Source of the DNA: Deltaproteobacteria bacterium
GTDB lineage: Bacteria; Desulfobacterota; Desulfuromonadia; Geobacterales; JAJYBI01
Assembly: GCA_021779095.1 (NCBI GenBank)
Contig: JAJYBI010000011.1
Coordinates: 25,252-89,251 of the forward strand
Reading direction: 5' to 3'
DNA: 64,000 nucleotides
The position numbers were made by a program, and so were the translations under genes. This document shows, one piece after another, positions 17,778-25,909 of the stretch. Each line of letters opens with the position of its first letter. The first letter of the stretch is position 1. The notes beneath the pieces were generated by a model that was not told the origin of the DNA, ran no database searches, and saw only the letters and a program-made list of their open reading frames with translations.

Positions 17778-19039
17778 GGTGTGATCTCCTTGGTGTCGGC
17801 TGCGGACAGGGTAATCCGGAACGTACACCCCGCTTGCGAACTGCTGTCGACGGTGATGCTGCCGTGCATCTCTTCCATATGCTTTCTGCTGATGGCAAGC
17901 CCGAGGCCGCTTCCCCGCGCCTTGGTCGTGAAGAACGGCTCGAAGATGGACGGCAGGTCGGACGGGCTGATCCCCGTCCCGGTGTCCTCGATCGTTGCCT
18001 CGATCAGGGCGCCGTCACGTTTCGCCGTGACGGTGAGCCGCCCACCGTCGGGCATGGCCTGGATACCGTTCTGCAGCAGGTTGAGGAGCACCTGTTCCAG
18101 GCGGTCCCGGTTCGCGACCGCCCATAGTTCGTCCCCGATCCGTCTGTCAATCAGAATGCCGGCCGCCGTCGCCGACGGTTCCACCAGGGCGACGGAGCAG
18201 GAGAGCACCTCGCCGACGTCCAGATGGTTCAGCTCCGCAGGCTCGGTGCGGACGTAGGCGAGGAGGTCATTGACGAGCTCTTCCAGCCGGACCGATTCGG
18301 AGATGATGCAGCCGATGAACTCGCGGCTTTCGGGCTCCTGCAGCCGTTCTTCCAGCAATTGGGCGTATCCCTTGATTCCGGCGAGCGGGTTTCTTACCTC
18401 GTGGGCCAGCACCGCCCCCATGGTGCCGAGGCGTGCCAGCTCCTCCCGCGCGGCCATCTCACGGCGATGCTGTTCCGCCCGGACGCCGTACCGGTAGAGG
18501 AGGAGCCCCATGGCCCATCCCGCGGCGAGCAGCGTGAAGATCACCGTCATCCCCGCCCGCGCGCGTCGTACGATGGCGTCGGCGCGGAGGGTGCGTAGCG
18601 CCAGACGCACCATCAGCCGACGGTCGGGGAGATGGAGTGGTGCAACGAATTCGTAGACCTTCTCCCCGGTTCCGAGGGTAACCGACCGTTCGCGGAACCC
18701 GCGCGATTCGTTTCCCTTCCATGTGAGAAACGGGTCCCCGGTACGGGTACCGACCAGCTCCTGGTTTGTATGGAACCGCTGGATGCCGTCGGCGTCGATC
18801 ACGCTGAAGAATGCGATGTCCGGGTTTTTCAGGCTGTGCAAAAGGGAATACGACGGGTCTTTGACCACCAGCCCCTCGACGGTCTCCGCGAGGGAGAGGG
18901 CGAGCCCTCGCAGGTTGTGCGCGGCCACCGGCTGTGCGGACAGGTAGTTGTTGACGGTGAAGTACACGAGGGCGAGCGACAGGAGGAGTGCCGGCAAAAG
19001 GATCAAAAGGCCGCTTTTCGTCGAGCGTGATAGATGCAT
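17774..19039 (-). CDS. Membrane sensor histidine kinase
   Basis: A 421-residue kinase with a membrane helix near residues 9-30, a periplasmic sensor of ~130 residues and a second helix near 163-183. The phosphoacceptor is His213 in LAHEVRNPLAGIKGYAQLLE. The ATPase domain shows the N box LEQVLLNLLQNGIQAM, the G1 box IEDTGTGI and the G2 box GSGLGLAI. The periplasmic segment looks like a small PAS/Cache-type domain (NPDIAFFSVIDADGIQRFHT); the signal is unknown. It overlaps its response regulator by 4 nt and forms a two-component system with it. Confidence 0.92.
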   Translation of the reverse strand: MHLSRSTKSGLLILLPALLLSLALVYFTVNNYLSAQPVAAHNLRGLALSLAETVEGLVVKDPSYSLLHSLKNPDIAFFSVIDADGIQRFHTNQELVGTRTGDPFLTWKGNESRGFRERSVTLGTGEKVYEFVAPLHLPDRRLMVRLALRTLRADAIVRRARAGMTVIFTLLAAGWAMGLLLYRYGVRAEQHRREMAAREELARLGTMGAVLAHEVRNPLAGIKGYAQLLEERLQEPESREFIGCIISESVRLEELVNDLLAYVRTEPAELNHLDVGEVLSCSVALVEPSATAAGILIDRRIGDELWAVANRDRLEQVLLNLLQNGIQAMPDGGRLTVTAKRDGALIEATIEDTGTGISPSDLPSIFEPFFTTKARGSGLGLAISRKHMEEMHGSITVDSSSQAGCTFRITLSAADTKEITP

Positions 19040-19347
19040 GGTGCGGCTTTCTGCGCTGCAGAGCGGTCGACGTCGTCATCGTTTCGCGCCGGACCCGGCG
19101 TCGGTCCGGTACGGGCTGGATGTTGAGTTAAAAATGCAAATATATTGGAAACAAGATGTATATGTCAATGGTGGAGTTTGTAAATTCTAATGCAAATGAT
19201 ACTATGAAATTATCAAACGGGAACTGCAACGGGTGCTATCGCCGCCACGGTCCGTTGGAAAGCGGGTGGGCGGAAGGTGCGGCATAATGCCGGGGGGGCT
19301 ATCGTAAAAAGAGGGAATGCCCTCCGCGGAGGAAAGGAGTGAACGGC
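19040..19347. other. Divergent intergenic region with AT-rich core
   Basis: These 308 bases separate two divergent genes. 19118-19215 is strikingly AT-rich against the GC-rich background and is the likely place for both promoters, though no single good -35/-10 pair stands out. GGCATAATGCC (near 19279) is a short perfect dyad. AAAGGAG just before 19340 is the ribosome-binding site of the next gene. Confidence 0.5.
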
Positions 19348-19911
19348 ATGAGACGATCGGTACACGACGAAGCGGTTCGCAGTGCAGGGAAGGGGACACG
19401 GGCGGGTGAGCCGTATCGAACCAGATTCAGGGAGAAGGGGCAGATGACCACCCGGAGCACGGACGTGTATGTCTCGAAAGAGGGGATGAAGGAGTTTGCC
19501 GTATGCGGCGGCTGCCAGGCGTTCTATCATGACAAACGCTGGTATCCGGCGGGTGATGAGAGCGTGTCAGCCGGAAGCGGTGCGTTACGACACGAGGTGA
19601 CCTGTCCCGCCTGCCAGCGGATGCGCGACAACAATCCAGCCGGTGTGGTGACCTTCAGCGGCGATTATCTCGTCGCCCATGAAAACGCCATCCTCAATGC
19701 CATCAGGAATGTGGAGGAAAAGTCACGCGCCAAAAACCCCCTGTCCCGGATCATGGGGATCGGTCAGGAGGGAAACGGGCTCATCGTCCGCACCACCGAC
19801 GAGAGACTGGCAGAAAAGCTCGGAAAGGAGATCTACCGTGCCCACAGCGGGGATCTCACGTTCCAGTGGAGCAAACAGGAGAGCTTCGTGCGGGTGAACT
19901 GGCACAGGTAG
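19348..19911 (+). CDS. BCAM0308-type zinc-cluster protein
   Basis: A 187-residue soluble protein. The ATG at 19348 is preceded by AAAGGAG; a GTG at 19339 would overlap that site. Two CXXC pairs form a zinc-ribbon-like cluster: CGGC (in EFAVCGGCQAFYHDKRWYP) and CPAC (in HEVTCPACQRM). The middle carries NPAGVVTFSGDYL, and the C-terminus a small alpha/beta domain (GNGLIVRTTDERLAEKLGKE). This layout matches the uncharacterised BCAM0308 family, which shares an NMD3-like N-terminal zinc cluster. The function is unknown; binding to RNA or the ribosome is only a guess from that resemblance. Confidence 0.7.
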   Translation: MRRSVHDEAVRSAGKGTRAGEPYRTRFREKGQMTTRSTDVYVSKEGMKEFAVCGGCQAFYHDKRWYPAGDESVSAGSGALRHEVTCPACQRMRDNNPAGVVTFSGDYLVAHENAILNAIRNVEEKSRAKNPLSRIMGIGQEGNGLIVRTTDERLAEKLGKEIYRAHSGDLTFQWSKQESFVRVNWHR

Positions 19912-19941
19912 GAGAAGGAGCTGTCTCGAGCGTCCAGCCCC

Positions 19942-22161
19942 CTATTCCGGCAGGGTGAAGCGGAAGATTGCCCCCCTGCCGGGTTCCCCCTCGGCGTGGA
20001 TCGTGCCGCCGTGGCGGCGGATGATCCGCTCCACGGTGGCGAGACCGACGCCGAAGCCGGCGAACTCCTCGTCACAGTGAAGGCGGTGGAAGGGGAGGAA
20101 CAGCTTCTCGGCGTTCTCCATGGCGAACCCCGAGCCGTTGTCGCGGACGTAGCATTCGGTGCCGCCGGTGGCTGTGTTCTGGCCGAACTCGATGAGCGCG
20201 TCCTCCCGTTGGCCGGTGTATTTCCAGGCGTTGCCGAGGAGGTTGACGAGGACGATCCGGAGCAGTTTCGCATCTCCTTCGACGGATACCCCTTCGGCGA
20301 TCCGGAACGTAGCCGTGCGTCCCGGGGCGGACAGTTTTAGATCAGCGGCTACCTGGTGAGCCAGGGCGGAGAGATCGACCCGCTCGCGGTGCAGTTCGAC
20401 GGCGGCCAGGCGGGAGAAATCGAGGAGGGTGTCGATCAGCTGGTTCATCCCGAGAGTCCCTTCATAGATCTCGTCGAGATAGTCCCGGCACTGATCGTCG
20501 AGGTTACGGAAGCAGAAATCCCTGATGATCTGGCAGTAGCCGTTGATGTTGGTCAGCGGTTTGCGCAGGTCGTGGGCGATGGTGTAGTTGAACGCCTCCA
20601 GTTCCCGGTTGGCGGATTCGAGTTCCGCGGCACGTTCCTTTAGTTGGTGGTTCAGGGCCTTGATCGCCTCTTCCGACCGCTTCCGCTCGGTGATATCCTG
20701 GCAGACGACCAGGATGTTGATATTCCCCTTCAGGTCGTACACCGCCTGGGCAGTCTCCTCCACCCAGAGTACGTTACCGTTACGGTGGACCTTGCGGAAC
20801 TGCCACCGGTGCGCCTCGTGGGGGGATTTCAGGCAGTCCTTAAGCTGTACCGCCACGAGGGGACGATCGTCTTCATGGAAGAGGGAGAGCACCGATTCTC
20901 CCTCCAGTTCGCCGATGGTGAAGCCCAGTTGGGCGGCGCAGGCGGGGTTGACGTCGAGCATAAACAGATCGGCATCGAGGGTGACGATCATGGTCGGATT
21001 GTCCCGGTAGAGCGTCTGGAAACGGGCCTCGCTGTAGCGGAGCGACTCTTCCGCGCGCTTGCGGACGGTGATGTCCTCCACGACCCCCATGGAAAACCGC
21101 AGCTTGCCGGTATCATCGGACACTGCCGAAACGGTGATGTTGACCCAGACCGGCGACCCGTCCTTGCGCAGGTATCGCTTCTCAAGGGTGTAATCGGTAA
21201 GTTTACCTTCTTGAAGGAGGATGAACTGCTCCATGCTCGCAGCCACGTCGTCGGGATGGGTAATCTCTGCAACGGACAGCGAGATCATCTCCTCTTCCGT
21301 ATGGCAGAGGATGTCGCATAATTTTCGGTTTACCCGCAGGAGCCTGCCATCCGGAGCCACATGTGCGATGCCGACGGCCGCCTGGTCGAAGGTGGCGCGG
21401 AACCTCTCCTCGCTCTCCCGTATCGATCCTTCCATCCTTTTGCGTTCGGTGATCTCTTCCGTTACGGCGACGAAGTTGGTGATCTTTCCGCTTTTATCGG
21501 TAATCGGGGCGATGGCGGCAAACTCCCAGTAGTACTCGCCGTTTTTCTTCCGGTTGATCATCTCGCCGCGCCACTCCCGGCCGGAGGTGATGGTTCTCCA
21601 GAGGTCGCGGTACAGCTCCGGCGGCATCCGGTCCGATTTGAGGATGCGCGGGTTCCTCCCGACAACCTCGTCCGAGGTGTAGCCGGTAACCGCGGTAAAC
21701 TTGGGGTTGACGAATTCGATGGTACCGTCGGCATCGGTAATGATGACGATGCTCGGACTGTCCAGTACGGCGCGGGAGAGCTTGCGCAGTTCCTGGTCGT
21801 TGCGCTTCCGCTCGGTGACGTCGTGGAACGCGATGAACCAGGCCTGCTCTCCCTCCCATTCCGTTGCGATCTTCCAGATCTCCACGGTGATGGTCCTGCC
21901 GTCGACGGTTGTCGGCCTTGCCTCGGTGGGGAGGTGGGGGACGGCGGCAAGATCGAGGCACTCCGCGAGGTTCCCACCCACGCGGCAGCCGAGGGTATCC
22001 GAAGCCGCGGAGTTGGCATACAGGATGGCCCCGACCGGGCTGGCGATCAGGATGCCGTGGGGGCTGGCAGACATGATGTCGAGCCATCTCGTCTCGCAGA
22101 TTTCCAGCTGCTGACGGAGTTGATCGATCTTGGCGTCGGGATGCTTCACCTCATCGGTCAT
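19942..22161 (-). CDS. Cytoplasmic multi-PAS sensor histidine kinase
   Basis: A 739-residue soluble kinase with no membrane helix. Four PAS domains follow one another, each closed by the coiled linker DVTERKR, EEITERKR, EDITVRKR or QDITERKR. The third has a typical PAC motif (YLRKDGSPVWVNITVSAV). After a short coiled coil, the His-box YTIAHDLRKPLTNINGYCQI carries the phosphoacceptor. The ATPase domain shows LLGNAWKYTG, DNGSGF and GFGVGLATVERIIRRHGG. No response regulator is adjacent, so it is an orphan kinase. PAS arrays of this sort sense redox state, ligands or small molecules. The organisation of the second half closely resembles the kinase at 40723-42438. Confidence 0.9.
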   Translation of the reverse strand: MTDEVKHPDAKIDQLRQQLEICETRWLDIMSASPHGILIASPVGAILYANSAASDTLGCRVGGNLAECLDLAAVPHLPTEARPTTVDGRTITVEIWKIATEWEGEQAWFIAFHDVTERKRNDQELRKLSRAVLDSPSIVIITDADGTIEFVNPKFTAVTGYTSDEVVGRNPRILKSDRMPPELYRDLWRTITSGREWRGEMINRKKNGEYYWEFAAIAPITDKSGKITNFVAVTEEITERKRMEGSIRESEERFRATFDQAAVGIAHVAPDGRLLRVNRKLCDILCHTEEEMISLSVAEITHPDDVAASMEQFILLQEGKLTDYTLEKRYLRKDGSPVWVNITVSAVSDDTGKLRFSMGVVEDITVRKRAEESLRYSEARFQTLYRDNPTMIVTLDADLFMLDVNPACAAQLGFTIGELEGESVLSLFHEDDRPLVAVQLKDCLKSPHEAHRWQFRKVHRNGNVLWVEETAQAVYDLKGNINILVVCQDITERKRSEEAIKALNHQLKERAAELESANRELEAFNYTIAHDLRKPLTNINGYCQIIRDFCFRNLDDQCRDYLDEIYEGTLGMNQLIDTLLDFSRLAAVELHRERVDLSALAHQVAADLKLSAPGRTATFRIAEGVSVEGDAKLLRIVLVNLLGNAWKYTGQREDALIEFGQNTATGGTECYVRDNGSGFAMENAEKLFLPFHRLHCDEEFAGFGVGLATVERIIRRHGGTIHAEGEPGRGAIFRFTLPE

Positions 22162-22279
22162 GCGTCTCCTTTGGGACTGTGTCGGGTAAAAGTGAAAGCA
22201 TTCTCACTTTAGTGAAGTATATATAATAACTGTCGGGATGGATAGTGTAAACACAATAAAAACTCATTTGCACGCAGAT

Positions 22280-23590
22280 TCAAGCGGTTTGCCCAACTAC
22301 CGTTATCTGAATATCCATGACGTTCGTCCCGGTCGGACCGGTGACGAAAAGTCCGCCGACCTCCCTGAAAAAGTGGTACGAGTCGTTGTTCTGCAGATAC
22401 ATTTCAGGATCGAGTCCCAGCGATCGTGCCTTTTCGACGGTCGTCCCGTCCACCAGGGCGCCAGCCGCATCGGTGGGACCGTCGATGCCGTCGGTTCCGG
22501 CGGAGAGGAGCGTGACACCGGGCACCCCCTCGATCTCCCTGGCGAAGGAGAGGGCGAACTCCATGTTCCTTCCCCCCTTACCGTTTCCCGTGACGGTGAC
22601 GGTCGTCTCCCCTCCGGAAATGAGGCAGAGCGGCCGATCTCTCTTCCTCCGTGCGGCGTTTCGCGCCGCGTGGGCAAGTTTGCGGCCCGCCTCACGCGCT
22701 TCGCCGGCGACCTCCGCCGAGAGGATTTCCGGAGCGAAGCCGAGCCTGGCCGCCCGGATCTTCGCTCCCTCCAGTGCCAGTCGGTTACTCCCGATGATCA
22801 GGTTTTCCACGGTGCGGAAACAGGGTGCCTGCGCGGCCGGCGTCTCGGGAACGAGTCCCCGAGCGCCCCGGGTCAGGTGTGCGATGACCGGCGCAGGAAC
22901 GGACATGCCCAGTCCGTAGTGTTCCAGTACGGCGAGGGCGTCGCCGAACGTGGACGGGTCGGGTGCGGTGGGACCGGAGGCGATCAGATCGAGCCGGTCG
23001 CCGATCACGTCGGAGAGGATGAGAGAGACAACCGTGGCGGGGTGTAGGAGCTCCGCCAGTCTTCCCCCCTTGACCCGGGACAGGTGTTTTCTCACCGTGT
23101 TCAGCTCCCGGATCTCAGCGCCCGCCCGCAGCAGCAGTCCGGTCGTTTCCTGTTTTTCCGCCATGGTGATCCCCCGGTGCGGAGCGACGAAGAGGGCCGA
23201 TCCCCCTCCCGAGACGAGGAGGACGACCATCGTCCGCGCGTCGGCGCCGGCAAGCAGACCGAGGAGCGCTTCGGTCGCACGCATTCCCGCCTCGTCCGGT
23301 ACCGGGTGGCCGGCCTCGTACACCCCTATGCTCCGCAGCCCGTGGTGCGTGCCGTGCCCGCGCGTGGTGATGACGGCGCCGGCGGTGATCAGGTCCCCCA
23401 GCTTTTTTTCCAGGGTCAGGGCCATGGGCACTGCCGCCTTGCCGAAACCGGCCACGAGGAGTCGATCGTAGCCGCCGGAACCGTACCGATTCCGGAGCAT
23501 TTCGACCTGCCTCTCGACCGCTGCCGCCGGATCTGCCGACCGGAGCGCGGCGTCGAATATCTCCCTGAGGAGCGGTTTTACATTGGGCAT
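22280..23590 (-). CDS. Glycerate 2-kinase (GckA/TtuD, MOFRL family)
   Basis: A 436-residue enzyme that phosphorylates D-glycerate to 2-phosphoglycerate with ATP. The ATG at 23590 has TGGAG upstream; a GTG four codons earlier has no better site. The N-terminal DUF4147 domain has LLVAGFGKAAVPMA and LVSGGGSALFVAP, followed by ELNTVRKHLSRVKGGRLAE. The C-terminal MOFRL domain has LISGGETTVTVTGNGKGGRN and LLSAGTDGIDGPTDAAGALV. Length is normal for the family. It stands alone on the minus strand between the multi-PAS kinase and htrA. No glyoxylate or tartronate pathway genes are nearby. Confidence 0.9.
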   Translation of the reverse strand: MPNVKPLLREIFDAALRSADPAAAVERQVEMLRNRYGSGGYDRLLVAGFGKAAVPMALTLEKKLGDLITAGAVITTRGHGTHHGLRSIGVYEAGHPVPDEAGMRATEALLGLLAGADARTMVVLLVSGGGSALFVAPHRGITMAEKQETTGLLLRAGAEIRELNTVRKHLSRVKGGRLAELLHPATVVSLILSDVIGDRLDLIASGPTAPDPSTFGDALAVLEHYGLGMSVPAPVIAHLTRGARGLVPETPAAQAPCFRTVENLIIGSNRLALEGAKIRAARLGFAPEILSAEVAGEAREAGRKLAHAARNAARRKRDRPLCLISGGETTVTVTGNGKGGRNMEFALSFAREIEGVPGVTLLSAGTDGIDGPTDAAGALVDGTTVEKARSLGLDPEMYLQNNDSYHFFREVGGLFVTGPTGTNVMDIQITVVGQTA

Positions 23591-23828
23591 CGTGTGCTCC
23601 ACATCTCACCGTCGGCAGCCGATGACGGTGTCCGTGGCGGAGGTAACGGTTCACGCATGGCGCACTCCTTTCGGTATGAAGTATATACGATGAGCCATGG
23701 TTGAAAACCGTGGCGTGTGGGCTTGAGGAATCCGAGGCGGATGATATCGTTAACAGCGAAAACATCTGAACATCGTCCCGATAACACGTCGTACCGTCTG
23801 CGTCGGTACAGTCGAAAAGGAGATACGC

Positions 23829-25268
23829 ATGCATGCGCGGATGCCGAAAGTTACTGGTCGAACGCTCTTCATGGCGCTTCTGTGCCTGTTTTCCCTCGCC
23901 TTTTTGGGAGGATGCAAGAACAGTGCGAAAACGGAGTTCGTCGGATTCCCGCACTCCTTTGCGGATCTGGCCGAAAAGGTGAAACCGGCAGTGGTGAACA
24001 TTAGTACCACTTCGACCGTCACGGTCCCCGGCGATCCTTTCAGGCATTTCTTCGGACCGGACCAGGGGGGGCAAAACGGACCGTTCGGTGATTTCTTCAG
24101 GCATTTCTTCGACGAGACCCCCGATCGCAAGATGAAACAGCAGAGCCTCGGTACCGGCTTCATCATTGACCGTGACGGCTACATCATTACCAACAACCAT
24201 GTGGTGGACAACGCGGACGAGATCAAGGTGAAGCTTTCCGATGGCAGGGAGTTCAAGGCGAAGGTCGTCGGCCGCGACAAGAAGACCGATCTGGCACTGA
24301 TCAAGATCTCGTCGCCGTTCGAGAACCTGCCGACCCTGCCGCTGGGCGATTCGGACCAGATGCGGGTCGGCGACTGGGTTCTGGCAATAGGCAATCCGTT
24401 CGGCCTGGAACTGACCGTCACCCAGGGGATCATCAGCGCCACCGGCAGGGTGATCGGTTCCGGACCCTACGACGATTTCCTCCAGACCGACGCCCCGATC
24501 AACCCGGGGAACAGCGGTGGCCCCCTCGTCAACCTCAAAGGTGAGGTGATCGGCATCAACACCGCCATCGTGCCGGGCGGACAGGGGCTCGGTTTCGCCA
24601 TCCCGAGCAACATGGCCAAGTCGGTCACGTCCCAGCTGAAGGAAAAGGGGAAAGTCGTCCGCGGCTGGATCGGGGTGACGATCCAGACGGTGACGCCGGA
24701 CCTTGCCACCTCTTTCGGTCTGAAGGAGGCGGCCGGCGCGCTGGTGAGCGACGTGGTCGCGGGAGGTCCGGCAGACAAGGGGGGGATAAAGACCGGCGAT
24801 ATCATCGTTGCCTTCGACGGAAAGAACGTCGCATCGTCCACCGATCTTCCCCGTTACGTGGCGGAGGAACCGGTGGGAAAAACCGTATCCCTGACGGTGG
24901 TCCGCGACAAGAAGGAGTTGAAACTAACCCTCAAGGTGGAAGAGCTGACGGCGGGGCGTGCCTTCGTACCGACGGGTGCACCGGTGCAGGGTTTCGGCAT
25001 GAAGGTCGAAGGGATCTCGTCACGGTTGCGGCAGCAGTTTCACCTCGATGAACGGGCCGGGGTGGTCGTCGTGGGGGTCGATCCGGGCGGCCTGGCCGAT
25101 CAGGCCGGGATACAGCCGGGTGATGTGATTCGCGAAGTCAACCGGCAGCGTGTCGGGAGGCTGGCGGACTACGACCGTGCCCTCGGCATGAGCGGCACGG
25201 GACAGCCGGTGCTGTTCCTGCTGAAACGCGGTCGGCAGACATTCTTCGTGACCCTGGAAAGTCAATGA
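23829..25268 (+). CDS. HtrA/DegP-family serine protease, predicted lipoprotein
   Basis: A 479-residue envelope protease/chaperone of the Do family. AAGGAG lies 7 nt before the ATG. The signal sequence ends in a lipobox (FLGGC, Cys29), so the protein is predicted to be lipid-anchored instead of free in the periplasm. The catalytic triad is visible: His124 in NNHVV, Asp154 in KTDLALI and Ser229 in PGNSGGP. Two PDZ domains follow (about 265-355 and 385-475; GVTIQTVTPDLATSF and GVVVVGVDPGG). It degrades or refolds damaged envelope proteins. It starts a same-strand run with a YajG-like lipoprotein (10-nt gap), ClC, YfdX and a Yellow-family lipoprotein, which suggests an envelope stress operon. Confidence 0.93.
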   Translation: MHARMPKVTGRTLFMALLCLFSLAFLGGCKNSAKTEFVGFPHSFADLAEKVKPAVVNISTTSTVTVPGDPFRHFFGPDQGGQNGPFGDFFRHFFDETPDRKMKQQSLGTGFIIDRDGYIITNNHVVDNADEIKVKLSDGREFKAKVVGRDKKTDLALIKISSPFENLPTLPLGDSDQMRVGDWVLAIGNPFGLELTVTQGIISATGRVIGSGPYDDFLQTDAPINPGNSGGPLVNLKGEVIGINTAIVPGGQGLGFAIPSNMAKSVTSQLKEKGKVVRGWIGVTIQTVTPDLATSFGLKEAAGALVSDVVAGGPADKGGIKTGDIIVAFDGKNVASSTDLPRYVAEEPVGKTVSLTVVRDKKELKLTLKVEELTAGRAFVPTGAPVQGFGMKVEGISSRLRQQFHLDERAGVVVVGVDPGGLADQAGIQPGDVIREVNRQRVGRLADYDRALGMSGTGQPVLFLLKRGRQTFFVTLESQ

Positions 25269-25278
25269 GGTTGATCCT

Positions 25279-25908
25279 ATGTCGGAACATTCGGGAGGTT
25301 GTATGTGCGCGCCGGTGAAATGTCTTCAGCTTATCGTTCTGTGTATCCTGATTGTCGGCCTGGTTTCGGGGTGCGCCTCACTGGGCGACCAGAAGGTGAA
25401 TCTCCTGTACCAGCCTGTCACACAGGTCTCCGGGGGAACGGGGGACCTGTACGTCGTGACGCAGACCGCTCCGGCCTCCGCTCCGCGGGTCCTGGGTCCC
25501 ATTTCGGATAGCAACGGGGTGCGGACCGGCAATCTCCTCACCGATATCGCGCCGGCAGACCTCCTTGCCGACGCGTATGTCCGTGAATTGAGCCGGGCGG
25601 GTTTCAACGTCATCCTGGCCCAGTCCCTTCCTGCAGGTGCGGAAAGGGGGCTGATACTGAAGAAGGCGACCATCGAACTGAACGAGGAGAAAGGTCTGTT
25701 CAGCGCCGAATCGACCGGTAAGGTGGACATTTCGGTCGAACCGTGGCGACATGGCGCGGCGCGGGAGAGCCTCCGGTATACGGCAGACGTTACCGATAGC
25801 GCCGTCACCAATCGGGACGAGTTGCCGTCGGATACCTTGCAGCATCTGGTGCGGACGATCATGAAGCGATCCGTTCCCGATATCATAAGGAAGCTCGGGC
25901 AGGAGTAG
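25279..25908 (+). CDS. YajG-like lipoprotein
   Basis: A 209-residue predicted lipoprotein with lipobox LVSGC at Cys32. An alternative ATG at 25303 with GGGAGG upstream would give a more typical 23-residue signal; the two starts cannot be separated by sequence alone. The mature domain starts VNLLYQPVTQ and has the YajG-type alternation of strands and helices (LLADAYVRELSRAGFNVILA, then SDTLQHLVRTIMKRSVPDII). The function of YajG proteins is unknown. Position, 10 nt after htrA and 1 nt before the ClC gene, makes co-translation and an envelope role likely. Confidence 0.75.
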   Translation: MSEHSGGCMCAPVKCLQLIVLCILIVGLVSGCASLGDQKVNLLYQPVTQVSGGTGDLYVVTQTAPASAPRVLGPISDSNGVRTGNLLTDIAPADLLADAYVRELSRAGFNVILAQSLPAGAERGLILKKATIELNEEKGLFSAESTGKVDISVEPWRHGAARESLRYTADVTDSAVTNRDELPSDTLQHLVRTIMKRSVPDIIRKLGQE

Positions 25909-25909
25909 T

